Shown in pieces: positions 1 to 6,429 of a stretch of DNA of 13,703 nt. The notes beneath the pieces were generated by a model. It saw only the letters and a list, made by a program, of their open reading frames with translations, had not been told where the DNA came from and made no database searches. Every line of letters begins with the position of its first letter. Positions within the stretch are counted from its first letter, which is position 1. A program made the translations under genes and the position numbers. Location: NCBI GenBank assembly GCA_035518875.1, contig DATIXD010000239.1:1-13703 (forward strand). The letters run 5' to 3'. Origin of the DNA: DATIXD01 sp035518875 (GTDB taxonomy: Bacteria > Pseudomonadota > Gammaproteobacteria > Methylococcales > Methylococcaceae).

Positions 1-77
1 ACCGGAATTGAAAGCATCCTGAAACGATGACGATGCGGGCAGATCGACGGCGGAGGTAAAGCTGCGGACTTTATAAA

Positions 78-107
78 CCTCTCCCTGTGGGAGAGGGCAG
101 GGTGAGG
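78..107. repeat. CTCTCC/GGAGAG intergenic repeat, copy 1
   Basis: Bases 78-85 (CCTCTCCC) and 89-96 (GGGAGAGG) form a perfect 8-bp stem with a 3-base loop, followed by the tail GGCAGGGTGAGGG. This hairpin-plus-tail pattern is a common interspersed non-coding repeat in proteobacterial genomes. A second, diverged copy in the same orientation starts near 203. A piece resembling the tail in the opposite orientation lies near 262-275. Confidence 0.6.
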
Positions 108-202
108 GTGGTTAAAATTAGGCTTCGCTCCGTCTTATCGCGTCCATTTCAAAGCCCCTTTGGCGTCGCTCATTCCCGCCGTGGAAGGGTGTTGCAAAAG
201 CA

Positions 203-231
203 CTCTCCAGGCGGAGAGGGGTGGGTGAGGG
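203..231. repeat. CTCTCC/GGAGAG intergenic repeat, copy 2
   Basis: CTCTCC (203-208) and GGAGAG (213-218) form a 6-bp stem with a 4-base loop. The tail GGGTGGGTGAGGGG matches that of the copy at 78. Two copies within about 150 bp suggest a repeat cluster at the island's edge. Confidence 0.5.
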
Positions 232-324
232 GAAATCACAAGCCAGTGATTTGTTTGACCGCCCCCACCCTGACGGACACAACAGACCATCCCTGTCTGT
301 TGCCCTTCGGGTGGCTCCGCCATG

Positions 325-363
325 CAACCCGGCTTTCCTGCCGGGTTGTCCCCCGAAAGGGGG
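325..363. repeat. Tandem perfect stem-loops
   Basis: Two hairpins stand side by side. CAACCCGGC (325-333) pairs with GCCGGGTTG (340-348) across a 6-base loop. CCCCC (350-354) pairs with GGGGG (359-363) across a GAAA tetraloop. They lie about 130-170 bp beyond the stop of the last minus-strand gene and could block 3' exonucleases or slow transcription. There is no adjacent U-run on either strand, so I call them repeats and not terminators. Confidence 0.5.
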
Positions 364-492
364 AAGGAACGAGGCTTTTACGACACCTTCCTTGAAGGAA
401 AGGCGCAAGAAAACCTGCACGGCTCAAATGACACGCCTACCCGAACGGAGTACCGGCTTTGTTCTGATCGCTTCAGCGGACCACGTTCGGGC

Positions 493-1791
493 TTATTCGT
501 TGACCAACCCGGCGTAGGTCTGCAACAGCGCCTGAAGTTTTTTGCCCTGGCTCTCGCGGGTCTCCTGCATCCAATCCGCCACCCGCATCGCCTTGGCTTC
601 GGCCTCCCAGCGTGCGGTAGCGGCATCGTCACCCAACCCTACCGCGGCTTCCCACAGCGTGGCGATGACCCAATAACGCTTGTCGGGCGCCGTTTCCTTG
701 TTTTCGGCCAGCGGCGCCGCGTACCGGATCACATCCTGACGCACGCGCCGCGCCCTCACCGTATCGGCGATGGCCTCATCGCGCTGGCCGGCTTTCAATG
801 ACTCCACGGCGCGCTGGTTGAGCAAAAATGCCAAATTGATCCCGTTGTAGTAATCCTGCTTGAGAAAAAAACCTCGCTCATAGGCCGAGATGCTCTCGTC
901 CAGGTAGGCCGCCGAGGCGGTGAGGTCCCAAAGCCGCTTGTGGATCGCCCCCCAGAGCCCCAGCGTCTCAGGGTCGTTGGAGGTCTCCGGCGACAGCTCC
1001 CGAAGAATGTTGCAGGCCTCGTGAAGGGCGGCCTCGGGGTCCGGTTGTTTGCTCTTGTAGGTCGCCAGCGCCAATTGCTGAATCACGAAGGGATCGTTCG
1101 GGCGCAGCTTTTTCACTTCGGCCAAGAGGACGCGGGCACCGGCCAGATCGCTTTTCTCCGCGTTGATCTTTGCCAGGGCCGATTCGAGCATGACCTTGGC
1201 GCTCGGGTGCTCTTCGCCCGCCGCTTCGGCAACGGCGGCAGGCGTGGCACTGGCAGCAGCGGGGACGGCCGCTGAACGAACGGGGGTTTCGCCGCCGGCT
1301 TCCTTGGGCGGCAGCAATTGCGGCAAAAAGGTGTAGACCGGACTGTCCGATTTCGGATTGGCGAGAATGTCTTGAATTGCCTGCTTCAATTCCTCCCGAA
1401 ACCGCTTGGCTTCCTTGTAGCCGATTTCCTCTCCCAGGTGCTTGTAGCGGCGGATCACGATATGGCCGACATCGAACGGATTCTTGAACTGCTCCTCGGC
1501 CACGATGATCGTGGCGTGCGGCCTCAGCCCGTAACGCACGCCGAGTTCGAAGGCCGCGTTGACGTTGTAGGTGGAGAGGTCGGCAATGACCAGATCGGCC
1601 CGCAGCAGTTGTTCATACATCGGCACGTCGATGGTTCCCGAGTGGACGATCTCGTCAGCCCGGATGCATTGAAGCCCGGCCGATTCGACGGCCTCCTTGA
1701 TGATCTCGTAGGAGGCGTCGAGGTCCAGCACCCGCCCGTCCGTGTAATCGGTCTTCTTGCCGAAGCCCTGTACGATGAAACATGTATCCAT
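493..1791 (-). CDS. NDT/TIR-like domain plus TPR/TRAFs-binding-like protein
   Basis: Predicted cytosolic 432-residue protein, last gene of the operon. Residues 1-145 form a Rossmann-like domain of the nucleoside 2-deoxyribosyltransferase/TIR-like type: FIVQGFG (5-11), RADE (44-47), ADLS (70-73) and FELGVR (81-86), where E82 sits at the usual catalytic-Glu position. An Ala/Pro-rich linker (about 165-192) leads to a helical TPR-like module (195-425) related to the MAP3K TRAFs-binding (DUF4071) family. That module matches the N-terminus of the TPR-patatin at 8422-11046; both carry an HKRLW motif. I chose ATG 1791 because AAGGGG sits 8 bases upstream. A TTG at 1797 is in frame but too close to that site. 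The patatin stop lies 2 bases upstream, so translation is probably coupled. Its role is unknown; a nucleotide-binding or nucleotide-cleaving sensor/effector is the inference. The usual FVAMPFG motif is altered to FIVQGFG. Confidence 0.85.
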   Translation of the reverse strand: MDTCFIVQGFGKKTDYTDGRVLDLDASYEIIKEAVESAGLQCIRADEIVHSGTIDVPMYEQLLRADLVIADLSTYNVNAAFELGVRYGLRPHATIIVAEEQFKNPFDVGHIVIRRYKHLGEEIGYKEAKRFREELKQAIQDILANPKSDSPVYTFLPQLLPPKEAGGETPVRSAAVPAAASATPAAVAEAAGEEHPSAKVMLESALAKINAEKSDLAGARVLLAEVKKLRPNDPFVIQQLALATYKSKQPDPEAALHEACNILRELSPETSNDPETLGLWGAIHKRLWDLTASAAYLDESISAYERGFFLKQDYYNGINLAFLLNQRAVESLKAGQRDEAIADTVRARRVRQDVIRYAAPLAENKETAPDKRYWVIATLWEAAVGLGDDAATARWEAEAKAMRVADWMQETRESQGKKLQALLQTYAGLVNE

Positions 1792-1793
1792 GA

Positions 1794-2981
1794 TCAAAAC
1801 CCCTTGAAAGGTTCGAGGACGATGTTTTTCGCGGCATAGGCCGCTCCGACCCGCCGGATATCCGCGATATGGTCGACGGAATCCAGCACCTGGACCTTGG
1901 CCGGATCGATGTCGGCGAGGCCCAGTTCCCGCAGACCCGCCGCCGTAACATCCGGGTCATAGCGAAGATAGGTGAAGAGCTTCGGCCCGGTCCAGTTGGG
2001 GTCGGTGGCGGCTGGCATTACCATGTCGCCGATTTCCCGGTCGATCATCCCGCCATGTCGGCATTCGCCCAAGGTCCTGCAGACCATGTCCCAGCCGGCG
2101 GAAGCGGCGTTCATGAGGGCCGAGGGGATGTTCTTGGCGTAGTGGACCAGGTTTAGGTCGTCCACATCCAGGTTCGGCCGGGCCTTGTCGGCGCTTCCTG
2201 TGCCCACCGAGACGATCAGCAGCTTGTCCGCCCCGGTGGGCCAATTGACCGCATAGGGCTTGGCCGTCGCCATCTGGAACGCAAGATAGGCCGGGTTGTT
2301 GTAGGTGGTCACCCCGCCGTCCACGAAGATGAAGCTGTATTCGTCCGGGGTACCGTCGGCGAAGGTGACCACCTCCGGCGGGAAGAAGGTCGGTGCCGCG
2401 GTGCTGGCCCTCACCAGTTGCCACAACGGCAGCTTCAGATTGCAATCTTTCCGCCCGCGGTCATTGTACTTAGCGAACGGGTTGTTGGAGACCGGCCAGG
2501 GCGAATCAGTGTTGTGGTTGCGCATGACCATCATCAGCAGCGTCCGGAGGTTCTCATCACCCAGGGTCGCGTTGGGCTCTTGCGGCGTGCTCCGGTGCCC
2601 CAGGGCCAGGTCGAACTCGGTCCGAAGGGTCTTCGCCAGGGGCTCGCTGTTGTACTCGTATTGCAGGCGTTTAAGCACTGACGCCTTGTCAAACATCTGC
2701 TTGCCGCCCTTGACGTAGAAGTCCCTGATCTTGTCCGTGGACATGCCCGCCGCAATGCAGGCGGCGACGATGGCCCCGGTGCTGGTGCCGCAAACGAAGT
2801 CGAAATAATCGGCCAGCACCAGATCCGGCTGGCTCCGCGCCTTTCGCAGGTCCGCCTCGATCTTCGCCAGGATTTCCACGCTGATGAGTCCCAGGATGCC
2901 GCCGCCGTCACAGGCGAGGATTTTCTTGGGGCCGGGTGCATGCATGCGTGTTTTCAGCTTCTCATTGCGCTTGTCGTTCAT
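1794..2981 (-). CDS. Patatin-like phospholipase (CapV-like, soluble)
   Basis: 395-residue protein with a complete patatin catalytic apparatus. The oxyanion loop is DGGGILGL (25-32), the nucleophile elbow is GTSTG (65-69, Ser67), and the dyad aspartate lies in DGG (221-223, Asp221). RASTAAPTFFPP (191-202) is also typical of the family. The length and layout resemble CapV-type patatins, which degrade membrane phospholipids when activated in anti-phage systems. No signal peptide or membrane helix is visible, so it should act from the cytosol on the inner membrane. The start at 2981 is supported by AAAGGAG 6 bases upstream. It follows the STAND ATPase after 72 bp and runs directly into the last gene. 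Confidence in the fold and catalytic residues is high. The activator is unknown, since no cyclic-nucleotide synthase is nearby. Confidence 0.93.
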   Translation of the reverse strand: MNDKRNEKLKTRMHAPGPKKILACDGGGILGLISVEILAKIEADLRKARSQPDLVLADYFDFVCGTSTGAIVAACIAAGMSTDKIRDFYVKGGKQMFDKASVLKRLQYEYNSEPLAKTLRTEFDLALGHRSTPQEPNATLGDENLRTLLMMVMRNHNTDSPWPVSNNPFAKYNDRGRKDCNLKLPLWQLVRASTAAPTFFPPEVVTFADGTPDEYSFIFVDGGVTTYNNPAYLAFQMATAKPYAVNWPTGADKLLIVSVGTGSADKARPNLDVDDLNLVHYAKNIPSALMNAASAGWDMVCRTLGECRHGGMIDREIGDMVMPAATDPNWTGPKLFTYLRYDPDVTAAGLRELGLADIDPAKVQVLDSVDHIADIRRVGAAYAAKNIVLEPFKGF

Positions 2982-3053
2982 CGCTTTCTCCTTTGGTTAA
3001 AGTTCAGACTGCAAACCTGCGTAATTTAGCTTTGGACTTTGACAAATGAGTGA

Positions 3054-4847
3054 TCATTGAAAAGCATTCGGGGCGAACCAGATCTCGACTTGACCCGGCC
3101 GAATACGATTGGAGCCCTCAAACCGACCGATGTATTTCGTTACGACATTGGGCACTTTTTTATCCTTCAATAAATCCGCGATTCTAGTGGCTTGGCCTTC
3201 GTCGGCTTTCCGGAAATACCGGACCTCGGTAGTGGTCGGGCCGGTGGTCAGCGTCTCGATGCCAGGCACCACGAAGCCGGACTTTTTCAAGACGGCCCGG
3301 ATTTCCTCCGCGCGGTTACTTTGTCCGTCGTTTCGAATCTGGATGTAGATAAGACCCTGTGGCTGCGACGACATACCATTCGGGACTGCGGTCGTATTAT
3401 CCGCACCGCGCTTGGAATCAGCTAGCGCACTCTGAGCAATCGAGAGGGCGTTGGGGTTGGCCTGTTGTTCGAGAATTTCTGCCCACTTCGCCTTGTCGCT
3501 CGCGATTCGCTCGTGCACTTTCGCGACTTGCCACTGCCAGATCGAGAAAAATCCTCCGAGCGCAATCGCGGCGAGGGCTATGATGACGGCTGTCCTGATG
3601 GCGCGTCTAGCTTGCAATCTCGCCAGCCGCCGGTCGCGCGCTTGGCGAACCACGCCGACCAGCCGGTCATGGATCAGCTCGATACGGGCAGTGCCCAGTT
3701 GTTGATCGACACGTAACAAGCGATGGCGGCCGGTCAGCTCGGCGAGCTGTGCCGCATTGATGAAACCTTTTTCCATCGCCAACTGGACCGGATAGCTGGC
3801 CCGGTAACGGTCGCCGACAATCAAATGGGTTTCGATGAATTTCGCCACTGGTCCAGGCATGCGGGCAAGCGCGTCTGTGTAAAAGTCCTGGAGGATGTCC
3901 TGTCCCACGTCGCGCAGCAATTCGACGTCGATGAGAGCGGTGGGGTGGCGTTGTTGCTGCCTTCGCAGATTGAGCTGATAGCAGCAAAGACTGAGCAGGA
4001 CCGGCTCGATGGTGTTGTCACCCTCATTGCGGGCTTCGTCCAGGTTGCCGACAAAGTCCACTATTGCGGCAGCAGCGCTGGGGGCCAGCACCGCGGCTCC
4101 GGCTTGGGCCACCGCCTCGATGGCTTGCTCCCGGCTCATTGGCTTGAGCTGCCACCAGTTCTTCAGCAAGGAGGGAACATCCCGTTCCCAGTTTTTGAGG
4201 TCAGGCAGGAAATCCTCGCGAAACGACAGGATGATGCGATAGCGCTGGGACAGCAAGTCCAGTTGCGCGGCGGCCTGCCGGCCGTCCTGACCTGAGGCGA
4301 TTTCTGCCGGAATACGATTCTCTATCAGATCGGCCAGTTCGTGACACAGCCGCCGTACCGTTTCCGGATTGCTTCCGCCGCGGGAAAACACTTCCTCGAA
4401 CTGGTCGAAGACCAGAACGGGCGTGAGTAGATGATTGTCCGGGCTCCAGATTTCCAGATCGCGGCGATGCAGGTATTGCCACAGTCCCTCGCCTGTCTTG
4501 CGTTCAGGGAAGTCGGCCTGGCATGCGGTCAATTCCGTGATAAACCGACACGCGACCTGCTCCAGCGGAGAGCCTTCCATCTGCGCGGAGCAGTCCAGAC
4601 GGACGTAGACCGGGAGGTAGTGCTCGTGCCTCAGTCGGGGGAACAGGCCGGCTTGCAAGAGCGAGCTCTTGCCCAATCCGGACTTGCTGTAGAGGGTCGT
4701 GAGCGGGGCGAGCCGCACCAGCCGCAGCAGTTCTTCGGCATCCGCGTCGCGGCCATTGAAGAATTCGCTGGAAGTCTCGTCATAGGGTGCCAATCCCGGC
4801 CAGGGGTTCTGGGCATCGAGCAATACGGTCTGTTCTTCCGCGGCCAT
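3054..4847 (-). CDS. nSTAND-type P-loop ATPase with membrane helix and LytR_C-like tail
   Basis: 597 residues. The N-terminus (14-44, NPWPGLAPYDE...FFNGRD) is the segment that precedes the NTPase domain in nSTAND1 proteins. Walker A is SKSGLGKSS (54-62, Lys60), with Ser54 where the first Gly of the P-loop is usual. Walker B is VLVFDQFEEVF (144-154, Asp148 and Glu151/152), and ILSFRED (206-212) fits sensor 1. A basic stretch (400-417) precedes one hydrophobic helix (418-437), then a linker. Residues 497-595 form a compact alpha/beta domain resembling LytR_C. By the positive-inside rule this tail would be periplasmic. STAND ATPases oligomerise on ligand sensing and drive effectors. The usual WD40 or TPR sensor repeats are absent. 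The start codon overlaps the upstream stop by one base (TGATG), and a GGGGGAG Shine-Dalgarno is present, so it is probably translated in step with the SIR2-TIR gene. Confidence 0.88.
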   Translation of the reverse strand: MAAEEQTVLLDAQNPWPGLAPYDETSSEFFNGRDADAEELLRLVRLAPLTTLYSKSGLGKSSLLQAGLFPRLRHEHYLPVYVRLDCSAQMEGSPLEQVACRFITELTACQADFPERKTGEGLWQYLHRRDLEIWSPDNHLLTPVLVFDQFEEVFSRGGSNPETVRRLCHELADLIENRIPAEIASGQDGRQAAAQLDLLSQRYRIILSFREDFLPDLKNWERDVPSLLKNWWQLKPMSREQAIEAVAQAGAAVLAPSAAAAIVDFVGNLDEARNEGDNTIEPVLLSLCCYQLNLRRQQQRHPTALIDVELLRDVGQDILQDFYTDALARMPGPVAKFIETHLIVGDRYRASYPVQLAMEKGFINAAQLAELTGRHRLLRVDQQLGTARIELIHDRLVGVVRQARDRRLARLQARRAIRTAVIIALAAIALGGFFSIWQWQVAKVHERIASDKAKWAEILEQQANPNALSIAQSALADSKRGADNTTAVPNGMSSQPQGLIYIQIRNDGQSNRAEEIRAVLKKSGFVVPGIETLTTGPTTTEVRYFRKADEGQATRIADLLKDKKVPNVVTKYIGRFEGSNRIRPGQVEIWFAPNAFQ

Positions 4848-6241
4848 CAGACACTCCCCCGCCGTTCATCGCGGATCAGTTTGGTCAAGCGATCGCGTGT
4901 GCGTGGATCGGGGGTGCCACCGGGTGCGTGGCCGAAATCGATATGGCTGGACCACTCCCGCGGCACCCGCTGATAACTCAGGGGGTCGTAATCGGCATCG
5001 ACGATGAGCGGCACCACGAAGTCCCGGCCCGCAATGGCCTCGCTGCGGTCAACGGCCTGCCGCCACTCTCGGCGAAAGAACTTTTCGTCGAAGCGGTCGG
5101 CGGCGGCCGAGATCAGCGGCAGGAAATAGCGACAGGTGCGGATACCGTCCAGGATGCGATCCTGAAAATCCTGGCCCGGCTCGATGGCGGTGCGGTCGAA
5201 CCAGATTTCATGCTCGGCCACGCCCTGCTCGCACAGGGACTCGAACAGCTTCTGCGCGGCGGGCAGGTCCGTGGACCGCGAATAACTGATGAAGAACAGG
5301 GCGTTGCGCGTTTCGGGCTCCGGCGGTCGGGTCGAGTCAGCGGGCGGCGTGCGGCGCGCCAGCCAGCGGGCGTGCAATTCCGCGACGAAGGCTTGCGGCG
5401 AGAGGTCCGACAGAATTTCGGTCTCGCGGCTGTAGCTGCGCAAAAACATCGTCAGGGCAGACTGGCTTTCGATGTTCTCCACCAGCCAGGCGCGGGTTTT
5501 CTTGTCGGCGAGCCGGGTTTGATTGGTAAGCCGCATGAAGAAGCGGCTCAGCCAGTCGGGAAAATTGCAGCCGATCAGCAGCAGACCTCGTTGCTGCAAC
5601 TCGCCCAAAAAGCGCGTCGGTACGTTGCTGCCGCGAGAGAGCAGGTTGTGCGCGTATTCTAGGATGTCCTCGTCATGAATCGCGAACACCGGCGTGGATT
5701 TGGCCTTGCCGAACAGGTAGAGAAGATTGGTTTCGCCGGCTCGCTTGAGCCAGTCCGGAGCCAGATCAACCGCCTCGCTGGTCGGCAGGTAAGGGGAGTG
5801 GATGATCTCGTTGACCGCGCAACGCGCGCGCAGGGCGCGAGCCAGAAGGCCATCTGAAGTCAGCGTGACCAGCAGGCGGAAATCGCTGATGGCGGCCAGT
5901 TGGGCAATCGACTCGGATGCGCGGAAACCCGCCTGGGCGATCACCGCGTCCAGGGCGTCGGATACGTCGCCGTAAAGGTCCTGGAGATTGACGTCGGGCT
6001 TGCCCTTGAGGATGGACACGGCTTCATGCAACTCCCGGCTGGGGGCAAGGTCGACCGACGACGGATCGACCTCCCGGATTTCCAACAAGCGCTCCGCCAT
6101 GGCGCGTTGCAAGGTTTGCGGTTTATCCGGCTCGCTGCAGGTCAGCAACTGCGAACCGACGACCGGAACCACCTGGCCTTCCTCGATTGATTTCATGAGT
6201 CGGTTCCAAAACCGGTCGTCACGAATTACTGCGTGCTCCAT
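4847..6241 (-). CDS. SIR2-like/TIR fusion, candidate NAD-consuming effector
   Basis: 464 residues. Residues 1-290 look like a divergent SIR2-type domain: VVPVVGSQLL (24-33) replaces the GAGxS loop, LVTLTSD (124-130) replaces TxNxD, YLFG (175-178) replaces the HG catalytic motif, and LLLIGCNFPDW (220-230) is the late beta-strand motif. The catalytic Asn and His appear to be lost, so this half may sense or bind rather than cleave. Residues 314-445 form a TIR domain: FFISYSRSTD (316-325), WFDR (347-350) and RREW (390-393), where Glu392 sits at the NADase glutamate position. TIR NADases deplete NAD+ or make ADP-ribose-type signals in bacterial immunity. A near-perfect AGGAGG lies 5 bases before ATG 6241. 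A 188-bp gap upstream could hold its own regulation. The TIR assignment is firm; NADase activity is inference. Confidence 0.9.
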   Translation of the reverse strand: MEHAVIRDDRFWNRLMKSIEEGQVVPVVGSQLLTCSEPDKPQTLQRAMAERLLEIREVDPSSVDLAPSRELHEAVSILKGKPDVNLQDLYGDVSDALDAVIAQAGFRASESIAQLAAISDFRLLVTLTSDGLLARALRARCAVNEIIHSPYLPTSEAVDLAPDWLKRAGETNLLYLFGKAKSTPVFAIHDEDILEYAHNLLSRGSNVPTRFLGELQQRGLLLIGCNFPDWLSRFFMRLTNQTRLADKKTRAWLVENIESQSALTMFLRSYSRETEILSDLSPQAFVAELHARWLARRTPPADSTRPPEPETRNALFFISYSRSTDLPAAQKLFESLCEQGVAEHEIWFDRTAIEPGQDFQDRILDGIRTCRYFLPLISAAADRFDEKFFRREWRQAVDRSEAIAGRDFVVPLIVDADYDPLSYQRVPREWSSHIDFGHAPGGTPDPRTRDRLTKLIRDERRGSV

Positions 6242-6429
6242 CGTTACCTCCTGTTTGCATCGTCGTGTATATCCCAGATGCCCAACGACGCTTCCGCGTA
6301 TCCAGTCAAATCATTTGTTCGCGCCTTAATCTTGCTGACTCTACGCGCCTTTACTAGTGCCGTCACGACAGAGGCAGTAAAGGCACGAATTTAAACGCTA
6401 ACGGATCATCCTTTGGTATTTCAGCCTCA
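6242..6429 (-). promoter_or_regulatory. Intra-operon gap with inverted repeat
   Basis: This is the only long gap in the operon (188 bp), between the NDT/TPR/SLOG gene and the SIR2-TIR gene. It holds a perfect 9-bp inverted repeat, GCCTTTACT (6347-6355) and AGTAAAGGC (6376-6384), separated by 20 bases. No U-run follows on either strand, so an operator or RNA-processing hairpin is more likely than a terminator. I saw no convincing -35/-10 pair on the minus strand, so a second promoter here is only a possibility. Confidence 0.35.

Larger units (their letters stand above)
1..492. other. Intergenic region with hairpin-rich repeats, no gene seen
   Basis: No reading frame here looks like a real protein. 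The overlapping frames are low-complexity and Arg/Pro/Gly-rich, as expected of chance ORFs in GC-rich repeats. The stretch lies downstream of the minus-strand operon, so it should hold that operon's 3' end. It carries at least four short stem-loops, listed separately. None is followed by a U-run in the minus-strand reading, so I cannot name a canonical intrinsic terminator for the operon. Confidence 0.7.

Noticed and set aside
325..363. Intrinsic terminator of the operon
   Set aside because: The stems are good but no U-run follows in the minus-strand direction.
1795..1797. TTG start for the last operon gene
   Set aside because: It would lie 2 bases after the AAGGGG site, while ATG 1791 has normal spacing of 8 bases.
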